34,759 nucleotides of DNA, taken from an uncultured bacterium (lineage in GTDB: Bacteria > Bacillota_I > Bacilli_A > RF39 > UBA660). Shown here one piece after another: positions 8,906-16,838 of the stretch (positions are counted from its first letter, which is position 1; every line of letters begins with the position of its first letter). The DNA lies in contig CALMHN010000145.1 in the NCBI GenBank assembly GCA_937863745.1, forward strand, positions 1 to 34,759, given 5' to 3'. The notes below the pieces were generated by a model. That model did no database searches and was not told the origin of the DNA. It worked only from the letters and a program-made list of their open reading frames with translations. The translations under genes and the position numbers were made by a program.

Positions 8906-9724
8906 ATGCCAGAGATAGCAGAAGTTAGAACAGTAGCTAAGACTTTAAATAAAAGTTTAGTTAATAAATCTATAGTTGGTATTGATATTTATTATGATAA
9001 AATTATTAAGACTAATCTTGATGATTTTAAAAAGAATATTGTTAATAAAAAAATTATAAGTGTTTCTTCATTTGGAAAATGGTTATTATTTAATTTAGGA
9101 GAATATACTTTGTTGTCTCATTTACGTATGGAAGGAAAATACTTTATTAAGAGTAATGAAGATCCTATCGTTAAGCATGAACACGTTGTATTTCATTTGG
9201 ATGATGGCCTTACTTTAAGGTATCATGATGTTCGTAAATTTGGAATAATGATGCTTGTTAAAACAAGTGATGTTTACAATACAAAAGATATTAAAAAGTT
9301 AGGGAAAGAACCTGATGATGAATCCTTATCTAAAGAATATATTTATGATAAAATTCATAAATCCAATAAACCGATTAAAGAATTATTGCTAGATCAAAGT
9401 ATTATAAATGGTTTAGGTAATATTTATGTTGATGAAGTACTTTTTGCTTCCAAGATTATGCCTACTAGATTGGGTAAAGATGTAAAATTAGAGGAATGTG
9501 AAAGTATTAAAAATAGTAGTAGAAGAATCATTGAAGAAGCTACATTAATGGGTGGAAGTACAATTAGAAGTTATACAAGTTCTTTGGGGGTAATTGGTCA
9601 TTACCAAGAAAAACTTATGGTTCATACCAAAGCAGGAGAGCATTGTAAAATATGCAATTCAATAATTATAAAGACAAGAGTGGGTGGAAGAGGCACATAT
9701 TATTGCCCAACTTGTCAAAAGTAA
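8906..9724 (+). CDS. mutM: Formamidopyrimidine-DNA glycosylase (Fpg/MutM)
   Basis: 272 residues. ATG 8906 is chosen over GTG 8897 because the mature N-terminus must be Pro: here PEIAEV, with P2 the Schiff-base nucleophile and E3 the catalytic acid. AGGTGA (8895-8900) overlaps the polA stop. Other family marks are the DNA-contact Lys in SFGKWLLFNL, LSHLRMEGKY, the H2TH region LLDQSIINGLGNIYVDEVLF, and the C-terminal zinc finger C247-x2-C250 ... C267-x2-C270 with R262. It excises 8-oxoguanine and FaPy lesions and nicks the abasic site. The polA-mutM order is a common Firmicutes repair operon; coaE, often next, is absent here. Confidence 0.96.
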   Translation: MPEIAEVRTVAKTLNKSLVNKSIVGIDIYYDKIIKTNLDDFKKNIVNKKIISVSSFGKWLLFNLGEYTLLSHLRMEGKYFIKSNEDPIVKHEHVVFHLDDGLTLRYHDVRKFGIMMLVKTSDVYNTKDIKKLGKEPDDESLSKEYIYDKIHKSNKPIKELLLDQSIINGLGNIYVDEVLFASKIMPTRLGKDVKLEECESIKNSSRRIIEEATLMGGSTIRSYTSSLGVIGHYQEKLMVHTKAGEHCKICNSIIIKTRVGGRGTYYCPTCQK

Positions 9725-9771
9725 AATTATATATCTATTAACATATTTAAATGTTTTTTCGTGTGTCTTTA

Positions 9772-9780
9772 TGTTATAAT
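9772..9780 (+). promoter_or_regulatory. Extended -10 promoter for ezrA-nifZ
   Basis: TGTTATAAT, 24 bases before the ezrA ATG, with a weak T-rich -35. No convincing terminator lies between mutM and this site. Confidence 0.6.
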
Positions 9781-9804
9781 GTTATTACACTAAGGAGGAG
9801 TAAT

Positions 9805-11550
9805 ATGAGTACTGATATACTTAATTTAATTACGATATTATATGCTATTATTACTCTTTTATTTATTGTCGTTACAATAATACTTACAATTAAACATATT
9901 AAAAAAGGCTATGATGATACCTTAATTAATCTTGAAAGAAATAAAAACTTAATAATATCGGGTTCTATTTTATCTGAGTTAAATAAGGTAGAATCATTAA
10001 TAAATAATAAAGATCTAGAAGACAAATATAACTACTGGAAATCAATATTTAAGAGTATTAAAGATGTTGATGTCCCTCATATAACAGATGAATTAATTGA
10101 GGCTGAAGAAGATATTAAAGGCAAAAACTTTAAGGAAGTTAACAATACTCTTGCAACAATTGAATATGAAATTTATATTGCTAAAGCTAAGTCTCAAGAA
10201 TTATTGGATAATATTAGAGAAATTACTTTATCAGAAGAAAGAAATAGGGAAATTGTTACTAAATTAAAGACTGATTATCGTGGTGTTTATTTAAAATATA
10301 ATAATAGTAATAAAAATGATTATAATTTAATACAAAAAACACTTGAGTTACAATTCGAAAATGTTGATAAGTTATTTTCAGCATTTGAAATAGCTATGGA
10401 TAATAATGTTTATACAGAAGTTGGTAAAATTGTTAAAGCATTGGATGATACAATTGGCAATTTAAAAATTGTTATTGATGAAGCACCTTCTATTATTTTG
10501 ATGGGCCAAAAAATGATTCCTAATAAAATAGAAGACATTAAAAGAATTGCTGATAAAATGAGCGACGATGGTTATAATCTTGATTATTTAAAGATTGATT
10601 ATAATATTAACGAAGCAGAGAAAAAAGTTGCTGATATATTTGATAGATTAAAAGTATTAAATCTTGAGGATTCAATATTTGAATTAAGAACTATATTAGA
10701 TTATTTTGATAAATTATATGCTGATTTTGAGAAAGAAAAAATATCTAAAAAGATGTTTGATGATTATATTAGAAGTGTAATATTGAAGTGTAAGAAACTT
10801 ACTAAGATAATATCTGGTCTTGAAGGTAAAATATCGGATATTAAATATTCTTATGATTTAACTGATGATGATGTTAAGATAATAAGTGAGTTATCTAAAG
10901 AAGTTGATGATTGTGAGAATGATTATAATGTTACAATGAATAACTTTAGATCTAAATCATGTGCTTATTCTAAATTAAGTAAAGATATGGAAAGAACAAG
11001 CGTAAGATTAGTTAAGGCAGAAGAAAAGTTGGATTATACATTACGTAGTTTGGGTTCATTAAAAGAAGATGAAATAAGAGCTAAAGAGCAATTAGATGAA
11101 ATAAAGAATATTATGAAACAAACTAAAGAGCATATGTATTCTTTTAAACTTCCTGTTATTCCTAAGAGTTTTTATACTGAATATAGTGAAGCAGAAGATG
11201 CTATTAGAGAAATGGTTATTGAGTTAGATAAAAAGCCTATTTCTATTAAAGTATTAAATACAAGAGTAGATACGGCAAGAGATTTGGTTTTAAAAGTTTA
11301 TAATACATCTTTAGATCTTGTTAAGAGAGCATCAATGGCAGAAAATGCTATTGTTTATGGTAATCGTTATAGAGCAATTAATAAAGAAATTAATTATGGT
11401 TTAATAAGAGCCGAAAGAGAATTCTTTAAGGGTAACTTTAATGAATCTTTGGCTGAAGCTATAAAATCAATTAATGTTGTTGAACCTGGTATTAGGGAAA
11501 GATTACTTGAGGCTTATAAGAATGAATATATCGTGGAAGATGTTAAATAG
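9805..11550 (+). CDS. ezrA: Septation ring formation regulator EzrA
   Basis: 581 residues (B. subtilis EzrA about 562). ATG 9805 follows AAGGAGGAG (9792-9800); the ATG at 9751 is upstream of the promoter and is rejected. One N-terminal membrane segment (7-29) leaves a short outside end, followed by KHIKKGYDDTLINLERNKN and a long cytoplasmic helical, spectrin-like body. The C-terminal region has the conserved EzrA patch around YGNRYRAINKEI. EzrA is a membrane regulator that limits FtsZ ring assembly and links division to wall synthesis in Firmicutes. A NifS-type gene follows within 12 bases, as in B. subtilis ezrA-nifZ, which supports both names. Confidence 0.92.
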   Translation: MSTDILNLITILYAIITLLFIVVTIILTIKHIKKGYDDTLINLERNKNLIISGSILSELNKVESLINNKDLEDKYNYWKSIFKSIKDVDVPHITDELIEAEEDIKGKNFKEVNNTLATIEYEIYIAKAKSQELLDNIREITLSEERNREIVTKLKTDYRGVYLKYNNSNKNDYNLIQKTLELQFENVDKLFSAFEIAMDNNVYTEVGKIVKALDDTIGNLKIVIDEAPSIILMGQKMIPNKIEDIKRIADKMSDDGYNLDYLKIDYNINEAEKKVADIFDRLKVLNLEDSIFELRTILDYFDKLYADFEKEKISKKMFDDYIRSVILKCKKLTKIISGLEGKISDIKYSYDLTDDDVKIISELSKEVDDCENDYNVTMNNFRSKSCAYSKLSKDMERTSVRLVKAEEKLDYTLRSLGSLKEDEIRAKEQLDEIKNIMKQTKEHMYSFKLPVIPKSFYTEYSEAEDAIREMVIELDKKPISIKVLNTRVDTARDLVLKVYNTSLDLVKRASMAENAIVYGNRYRAINKEINYGLIRAEREFFKGNFNESLAEAIKSINVVEPGIRERLLEAYKNEYIVEDVK

Positions 11551-11562
11551 AGGTGAGTTAAC

Positions 11563-12687
11563 GTGGTTTATTTAGATTATTCGGCAACAACTCCAGTTTT
11601 ACCTGAAGTATTAGACAGTTATAATAAAGTTACAGAGGAATATTTTGCTAATAGTAGTAGTTTACATTCATTGGGAATAAAATCTAATGAATTACTTAAA
11701 AGTGCTACTAAACAAATTGCAGAGTTACTCTCAATTAAAGAAGAGGAGTTTACCTTTGTATCGGGTGCTACAGAAGCTAATAATATGGCTTTATTAGGTG
11801 TAGCTGAAACTTATAAAAGATATGGTAATCATATAGCTATATCAACGATGGAACATCCATCTATGTATGGAATATGTAAGCATTTGGAAAAGTTAGGATT
11901 TATTATCGATTATATTAATGTTACTAATGAAGGTGTAATTGATTTTGATGATTTAAAGAATAAGGTTACTAAAGATACAATACTTGTTAGTATATCAGCA
12001 GTAAATTCAGAAACGGGTGCAAGACAACCTTTAAAGACAATTAGACAAGTTATTCATAAAAATAATGAGAATGTAATATTTCATTCAGATATGACTCAGG
12101 CAATTGGAAAAGTTCCTATTATTATTGACGATGTAGATTTAGCATCAATAAGTGGGGAAAAGATATATGGCCCTGCTGGAATTGGCCTTTTGTATCATAC
12201 TAAAGGACTTGTATTAGTTCCATTAATGTATGGTGCTCATGAGGGTGAATTAAGACCGGGAACGATGCCTTTACCTTTAATTGTTTCTTTTGCTAAAGCA
12301 TTAAGACTTTCTTTAAAAGATTTAGCTAAGAAAGAAGATACGGTTAGAAAATATCGCGATAAAATAATTGCTCATTTAGCTGATTATCCTGATGTTTATA
12401 TTAATTCTTCGAAGTATTGTATTCCGCATATTTTAAATATAAGTATTATGGGAATTAAACCTGAGACATTTATTCATGCTTTAGAAACGGATGAAGTTTA
12501 TGTTTCATCTAATACAGCTTGTACTTCTGGTAAACCAAGTCCTGCAATTATGGCAATGTATAATGATCAAGAAAGAAGTAAAACGACAATTAGAATTAGT
12601 TTAAGCTATTTAACACTTCCAAGTGAAATTGGTTTGTTCTTAGATAGTTTTGATAAACATTATGAAGAATTGAAAAGATTAAAATAA
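11563..12687 (+). CDS. nifZ: Cysteine desulfurase, NifS/NifZ type
   Basis: 374 residues with a GTG start after GAGGTGAG, 12 bases after ezrA. It is a PLP fold-type I enzyme: YLDYSATTP, SGATEANNMAL, EHPS (H98), NSETGARQP, SDMTQAIGK (D176, Q179), the PLP lysine K200 in SGEKIYGP, R231 in ELRPGT, and the persulfide cysteine C320 in NTACTSG. It moves sulfur from cysteine to acceptors. Next to ezrA the expected partner is ThiI (tRNA 4-thiouridine), but thiI does not follow here. One oddity is that the residue before the PLP lysine is Glu199, where most relatives have His, and the following GPKG is GPAG. The name nifZ rests on synteny; the activity is confident. Confidence 0.9.
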   Translation: MVYLDYSATTPVLPEVLDSYNKVTEEYFANSSSLHSLGIKSNELLKSATKQIAELLSIKEEEFTFVSGATEANNMALLGVAETYKRYGNHIAISTMEHPSMYGICKHLEKLGFIIDYINVTNEGVIDFDDLKNKVTKDTILVSISAVNSETGARQPLKTIRQVIHKNNENVIFHSDMTQAIGKVPIIIDDVDLASISGEKIYGPAGIGLLYHTKGLVLVPLMYGAHEGELRPGTMPLPLIVSFAKALRLSLKDLAKKEDTVRKYRDKIIAHLADYPDVYINSSKYCIPHILNISIMGIKPETFIHALETDEVYVSSNTACTSGKPSPAIMAMYNDQERSKTTIRISLSYLTLPSEIGLFLDSFDKHYEELKRLK

Positions 12688-12712
12688 GTTATAATCATTT
12701 ATAACTTTTTTT
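12686..12712 (+). terminator. Rho-independent terminator
   Basis: A 9-bp stem AAGTTATAA/TTATAACTT, loop TCAT, then a run of T. It starts within the nifZ stop codon. Confidence 0.8.
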
Positions 12713-12718
12713 GTTATA

Positions 12719-12747
12719 TTGATTGTAAACTTTTATTATTATATAAT
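12719..12747 (+). promoter_or_regulatory. Sigma-A promoter for the lectin-like surface protein
   Basis: TTGATT (12719-12724), a 17-base spacer and TATAAT (12742-12747), 18 bases before the ATG. Confidence 0.7.
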
Positions 12748-12765
12748 TCGTATAAGGATAGAGTT

Positions 12766-14733
12766 ATGAAATTTATAAAATTGCATATAATAACTATATT
12801 ATTTATTTTAATATCTGTATCGTTAACAGTTGGATATGGATTTTATAGTAAATCCTTAGGTTATTCATCTAGTGTTGCTACAAGTGAACCTGGTTTGCTT
12901 ATATTTTCTGTAGCTAGTTCTGATGAAAATAATACAGAGTTTTTAAGTGGGACAAAAGAAAAAGTATCCACAAGTAATGGTATTAATTTAACTAGTGATG
13001 TGGATTTTAATATAAAGAATTCTTCATCATCATCAATTACAATTACTTATACCATCATTAATCAATCAAGTGGAAGTTATACTTATAATGGTTATGAATT
13101 TAGTAATGATGCTACTTTAACTGGTTTACCTGTTCCCTATGTTGAAGGAATAACTCAAGGAGATGTGTTAGCTCCATATCAAACTAAGACAGTTACTGTT
13201 ACTTATTATTATAATTCCAATGTTACAAGTACTACTTTGGTTAGTACGGTAAATAAGTTTAAATTTTTAACTGGTAGTCAATCAGTTGCCATTTCAAGTA
13301 TTAATGGAAGTGTTACGTATACTTCGTATGATCCTGCTACTAAGATTGGTGTTTTTAGTGTAACAATGACTAATAATTATGATTCATCAGTTAGATATAA
13401 TTTGACTTCTAATAATAGTAATGTTTCCTTAGTAAATAGTATGGGTACAAGTACAACATATTCTTATTCTTTGGGGTTAGGTGAATCTAAAACAGTTACA
13501 ATTTATTTATTATATTCAACCAATGTAAGAGAAACAACGGATATAATTCTTACAACTCACGATGGTGATACTTATATAATAAGTGATGATTTATCAATAA
13601 TCTATAAAGATAGTGTATTAAATTGGGCAATACCTAGTATAGCTAGTGATTTAATACCTGTTACTATTGGAACTGATGGAGTAGTTACTTATGCTAATGA
13701 AACTGAGGAATGGTATAACTATACAAATAAAACTTGGGCTAATGCCGTTAAATTGATTTCCAGTCCTTCTACGACCTATAATGTGGGAACGACAATTAAT
13801 GCAAGTGATATTTCAGCTTACTTTGTATGGATTCCAAGATATAAATATGAACTATGGAATGCGGGAGTAAATGATTTAGATGCAACACCAAGTGTTAGTG
13901 TTCCTTTCCAAATTAATATTACTTTTGAAAATAAAAATACAACACCTTCAACAGGTAGTACAAATGGTACTTATTTAACGCATCCAGCATTTACAACATT
14001 TGGATCTAATGGATTTTGGGTAGGTAAGTTTGAGACAACAGGATCAATTTCTAGTATTACAGTACTACCCAATAGTCCTTCTTTAACTAATGTATCGGTT
14101 GGAAACTTCTTTACTAATATGTATAATTACTCTAGAAGTGATGATTCACATATGCTAAAGAATACGGAATGGGGTGCAATTGCTTACTTAACTTATTCAG
14201 CGTATGGTAGAAGTGATGAAGTGTCAATTAATAATGATTCCACTATTACTACAGGATGTGGGGGAGCAACCACAACGGCCGCAAGTGTTACAACATGTAC
14301 AAATGCCTATGGTTCGTTAAGTACGAATGTTTATCCTCAAAGTACAACAGGTAATATATCAGGTGTATTTGATATGTCTGGTGGTGCTTATGAATATGTT
14401 TCGGGTTATATGTCAGGTGACATGGGTTCATCAGGTTTAGATATTAGTTCATATGATGCTAAATACTATGATGTATATGCCACTGGTTCAACAAATACAT
14501 CATTTAATAATCGTATATTAGGTGATGCAACCGGGGAATTAAGGACAATTACTAATCACCGTACTGCTTGGTATAATGATTATGCTTACTTTGTTCAGGC
14601 AACTTATTCATGGTTTAGAAGAGGCGGTCAGTTTGATGAAGGTGAGAATGCTGGTATTATGAATTTCTATCGTCATTCAGGGTCAGCTAATAGTTCTCGA
14701 AGTGCACGTTTAGCATTAACAATCGCTTCTTGA
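12766..14733 (+). CDS. Surface protein with beta-sandwich stalk and FGE/C-type-lectin-like C-terminal domain
   Basis: 655 residues. The N-terminal segment (about 5-25, ITILFILISVSLTVGYGFYS) is a signal peptide or anchor of a kind seen in small Firmicutes surface and pilin-like proteins. Residues of about 45-290 form two Ser/Thr/Asn-rich Ig-like beta domains. From about 350 to the end are FVWIPRYKYEL, GFWVGKFETTG, NTEWGAIAYL, GVFDMSGGAYEYV and a final SWFRRGGQF...SARLAL block, the layout of the formylglycine-generating-enzyme/C-type-lectin fold. Only one cysteine pair is seen (GCGG and TTCTN), with no FGE catalytic site, so a ligand-binding module is more likely than an enzyme. It has its own promoter and terminator. 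Adhesion is an inference. Confidence 0.7.
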   Translation: MKFIKLHIITILFILISVSLTVGYGFYSKSLGYSSSVATSEPGLLIFSVASSDENNTEFLSGTKEKVSTSNGINLTSDVDFNIKNSSSSSITITYTIINQSSGSYTYNGYEFSNDATLTGLPVPYVEGITQGDVLAPYQTKTVTVTYYYNSNVTSTTLVSTVNKFKFLTGSQSVAISSINGSVTYTSYDPATKIGVFSVTMTNNYDSSVRYNLTSNNSNVSLVNSMGTSTTYSYSLGLGESKTVTIYLLYSTNVRETTDIILTTHDGDTYIISDDLSIIYKDSVLNWAIPSIASDLIPVTIGTDGVVTYANETEEWYNYTNKTWANAVKLISSPSTTYNVGTTINASDISAYFVWIPRYKYELWNAGVNDLDATPSVSVPFQINITFENKNTTPSTGSTNGTYLTHPAFTTFGSNGFWVGKFETTGSISSITVLPNSPSLTNVSVGNFFTNMYNYSRSDDSHMLKNTEWGAIAYLTYSAYGRSDEVSINNDSTITTGCGGATTTAASVTTCTNAYGSLSTNVYPQSTTGNISGVFDMSGGAYEYVSGYMSGDMGSSGLDISSYDAKYYDVYATGSTNTSFNNRILGDATGELRTITNHRTAWYNDYAYFVQATYSWFRRGGQFDEGENAGIMNFYRHSGSANSSRSARLALTIAS

Positions 14734-14758
14734 CAATTTATGATAAAAGATATAGTAT
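14730..14758 (+). promoter_or_regulatory. Promoter for rel, -35 inside the upstream stop codon
   Basis: TTGACA (14730-14735), a 17-base spacer and TAGTAT (14753-14758). The consensus -35 contains the TGA stop of the preceding gene. The leader would include the hairpin at 14788-14817. Confidence 0.55.
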
Positions 14759-14787
14759 TTATGTTATCAATTTATTAATACATTAAT

Positions 14788-14817
14788 GGTAGTTTAATAT
14801 AACTACCTTTTATTTTT
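14788..14817 (+). terminator. Rho-independent terminator or rel leader attenuator
   Basis: A 7-bp stem GGTAGTT/AACTACC, loop TAATAT, then TTTTATTTTT. It ends just before the rel ribosome binding site AGGAGGG (14818-14824). Confidence 0.75.
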
Positions 14818-14827
14818 AGGAGGGCTT

Positions 14828-16285
14828 ATGAACTTAGAAGATTTGTTAAGTAAAATAAGTGATTATAGTTCTAAAGATAGAGCTATGATAATTTTAGCTT
14901 ATGAACATGCTAAAGTTCTTCATGCCGGCGTTTTTCGTAGAAGTGGTGAACCTTATATAACTCATCCAGTTGCCGTTGCTTGTATATTGGCAGAAATGCA
15001 TGCTGATGCTGATACAATCGCGGCTGGTTTATTACATGATACGATTGAAGATACTCCGGAAACTAAGGAAGGCATTGTCATGGCTTTTAATCCAACCGTT
15101 GCTGAACTAGTTGATGGAGTAACTAAGATTAAAAAAGAAGATGGTATTCCTATAGATCAATTGGAAGCAGCAAATCTTCGTAAAATAGTTGAGAGTTTAA
15201 CTAAGGATGTTAGAATATTTATTATTAAATTAGCTGATAGATTACATAATATGAGAACAATGGATTATCAAAAACCAGCGACAAGAATTAGAAAATCTCG
15301 TGAGACAATTGATTTATATGTCCCTTTTGCTCAATATCTTGGTGAGTATACATTTAAATTCGAATTAGAGGAGTTAGCTTTTAAATATTTATATGAAAAT
15401 GATTATCAACGTTTTATTGATAGTTTGAATGATATTGAAAGACATGATCGAGATAATATTGATTTAGTATTGTTAGAAGTGTCTAAAGCTTTAGATTCTA
15501 ATGAAATACCCTTTGATGTAAAGTTTAAAATGAAAAATATATATGAAGTATATCGTAAACTTTATATATATAAAGATGTTGGGAATATTAATGATATTCA
15601 CGATTTGTTTTCCATAAAATTAATATTACCAGATGTTCAAACTTGTTATTGGCTACAGGGTAGATTAATAGAAGCTTATCGAGGTTCTATTTTAGAAGAT
15701 AAATGTAAGGATTATATTAAGTCTCCTAAGACTAATAAATATCAAGGATTACATATAAGTGTTAAGTTAAAAGATGGTACTTCTTTTCAGTTTCAATTAA
15801 AAACTAAGGAAATGTATAATATTAATGCTTATGGTTTAACAGCTTATTGGAATTTATTAAGATCTTCTAATTTAGATACTGCTAAAGATGTAATGCAAGA
15901 TGAAGTTAAAAAGATGCCTTTTTATCCTATCTTGGATGAATTATTAAAAGAAAATGAAGATCCATTAGAATTTTCTCGTAAAGTTAAAAATGATATATTA
16001 GGTAAGAATATTTATGTAGAAGATAAAAACATGCAAATTATTGAATTACCTGATGGTTCAACTCCGGTTGACTTTGCTTATTATAAGAAACCTTCATTAG
16101 GTGAAAGTCTAATAAGTGCAAGGGTAAATGGTAGTTATGTTCCTTTGGATACTAAATTAAGCAGTAAAGATATCGTTGATGTTGATTATAATATTAATAT
16201 GCAGGGACCAAGGGAGAATTTAATTGATAAATGCATGACAGAACATGCTAAGTCTTTAATACGTAAAAGATGGAATATTAGTTAA
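14828..16285 (+). CDS. rel: Short Rel/SpoT homologue: intact ppGpp hydrolase, altered synthetase, TGS, no C-terminal regulatory domains
   Basis: 485 residues against about 730-750 for full Rel. Residues 20-150 are the HD hydrolase with metal/catalytic residues kept (H46, H70-D71, E74-D75, D137 in KLADRLHN). Residues 228-345 are the synthetase fold (KDYIKSPK, HDLFSIK with D259), but usual active-site residues differ: the glutamate of EIQIRT is Gln321 (QFQLKT), the RxK motif reads K234-M-K236, and R, NGYQS and EMH positions are K264, NKYQG and EMY. Residues 393-455 are a TGS domain. The helical, zinc-finger and ACT domains are absent; the protein ends about 30 residues after TGS. It is predicted to be mainly a (p)ppGpp hydrolase with weak or no synthesis. 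The ATG follows AGGAGGG. Confidence 0.9.
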   Translation: MNLEDLLSKISDYSSKDRAMIILAYEHAKVLHAGVFRRSGEPYITHPVAVACILAEMHADADTIAAGLLHDTIEDTPETKEGIVMAFNPTVAELVDGVTKIKKEDGIPIDQLEAANLRKIVESLTKDVRIFIIKLADRLHNMRTMDYQKPATRIRKSRETIDLYVPFAQYLGEYTFKFELEELAFKYLYENDYQRFIDSLNDIERHDRDNIDLVLLEVSKALDSNEIPFDVKFKMKNIYEVYRKLYIYKDVGNINDIHDLFSIKLILPDVQTCYWLQGRLIEAYRGSILEDKCKDYIKSPKTNKYQGLHISVKLKDGTSFQFQLKTKEMYNINAYGLTAYWNLLRSSNLDTAKDVMQDEVKKMPFYPILDELLKENEDPLEFSRKVKNDILGKNIYVEDKNMQIIELPDGSTPVDFAYYKKPSLGESLISARVNGSYVPLDTKLSSKDIVDVDYNINMQGPRENLIDKCMTEHAKSLIRKRWNIS

Positions 16286-16300
16286 TATTCTCTTTTTTTT
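16273..16300 (+). terminator. Rho-independent terminator of rel
   Basis: GAATATTA and TAATATTC around a tiny GT centre (practically a 7-bp stem with a 4-base loop), then TCTTTTTTTT. The rel stop TAA (16283-16285) is in the descending arm. Confidence 0.75.
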
Positions 16301-16309
16301 TATAAATAA

Positions 16310-16336
16310 TTAGCACTTTCTATTGACAAGTGCTAA
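16310..16336 (+). promoter_or_regulatory. CIRCE operator (HrcA binding site), variant arms
   Basis: TTAGCACTT, 9 bases, AAGTGCTAA: a perfect inverted repeat matching the CIRCE consensus (TTAGCACTC-N9-GAGTGCTAA) except for a compensated C-to-T/G-to-A pair at the inner end. It surrounds the -35 box of the hsp20 promoter, so HrcA binding would block RNA polymerase. hrcA itself is not in the window. Confidence 0.93.
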
Positions 16337-16351
16337 CTGACGAGTTAATAT
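16323..16351 (+). promoter_or_regulatory. Sigma-A promoter of hsp20-clpB
   Basis: TTGACA (16323-16328), 17-base spacer, TAATAT (16346-16351). The -35 sits in the centre and right arm of the CIRCE element. Confidence 0.88.
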
Positions 16352-16379
16352 TAAAATGTTAGGAAGGAAGTGAGCATAT

Positions 16380-16784
16380 ATGTTACCTAGTAGAATATTT
16401 TTTGATGATTTCATGGATGATTTAGATATTCCTAGAGATAAGAAATTTGATAAATTAATGAAATGCGATATTTATGAAAAAGATAATAATTTCGTTATTG
16501 AAATGGATGTACCTGGATTTAAAAAGGAAGACATCAAAATGGAACTTTCAAATGGCTATTTGAATATATCTGCTGAACATCATATTGATGATAAAGATGA
16601 AGATAAGAAAAAACATTATATTCGTCGTGAAAGAAAAGTTGACGAAAGATGTGAGAGATCATTCTATGTTGGCGATGTTGATGAAAAATCTGTTGAAGCA
16701 GAATTTAAAAATGGTACATTGCTAATTACAGTTCCTAAAGAGGAAAAAGAAAAAAATAATAAGAAATTAATTTCAATTAAGTAA
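16380..16784 (+). CDS. Small heat shock protein, Hsp20/alpha-crystallin family
   Basis: 134 residues with the alpha-crystallin domain at about 27-125: KCDIYEKDNNFVIEMDVPGF, the A-x-x-x-n-G-x-L type end motif (EAEFKNGTLLITVPK), and a lysine-rich tail ending KLISIK, the usual I-x-I oligomerisation motif. The start is ATG 16380, with GGAAGGAAG upstream. It is an ATP-independent chaperone that holds unfolding proteins in the cytoplasm for refolding by ClpB/DnaK. It is first in the CIRCE-controlled unit with clpB, matching the classical pairing of holdase and disaggregase. Confidence 0.95.
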   Translation: MLPSRIFFDDFMDDLDIPRDKKFDKLMKCDIYEKDNNFVIEMDVPGFKKEDIKMELSNGYLNISAEHHIDDKDEDKKKHYIRRERKVDERCERSFYVGDVDEKSVEAEFKNGTLLITVPKEEKEKNNKKLISIK

Positions 16785-16789
16785 TAAAT

Positions 16790-16812
16790 AAGCTAGCATT
16801 TGCTAGCTTTTT
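16790..16812 (+). terminator. Hairpin with T-tract between hsp20 and clpB
   Basis: An 8-bp stem AAGCTAGC/GCTAGCTT, loop ATTT, then TTT. Only 26 bases separate it from clpB and no promoter fits there, so it probably allows partial readthrough rather than full termination. Confidence 0.7.
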
Positions 16813-16838
16813 ATAAGTAAGAAAAGGGAGGTGTTCTT

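Noticed and set aside
12766-14733. Formylglycine-generating enzyme (sulfatase activator)
   Set aside because: The catalytic cysteine pair and its context are not seen; only the fold signature of the C-terminal block is present.
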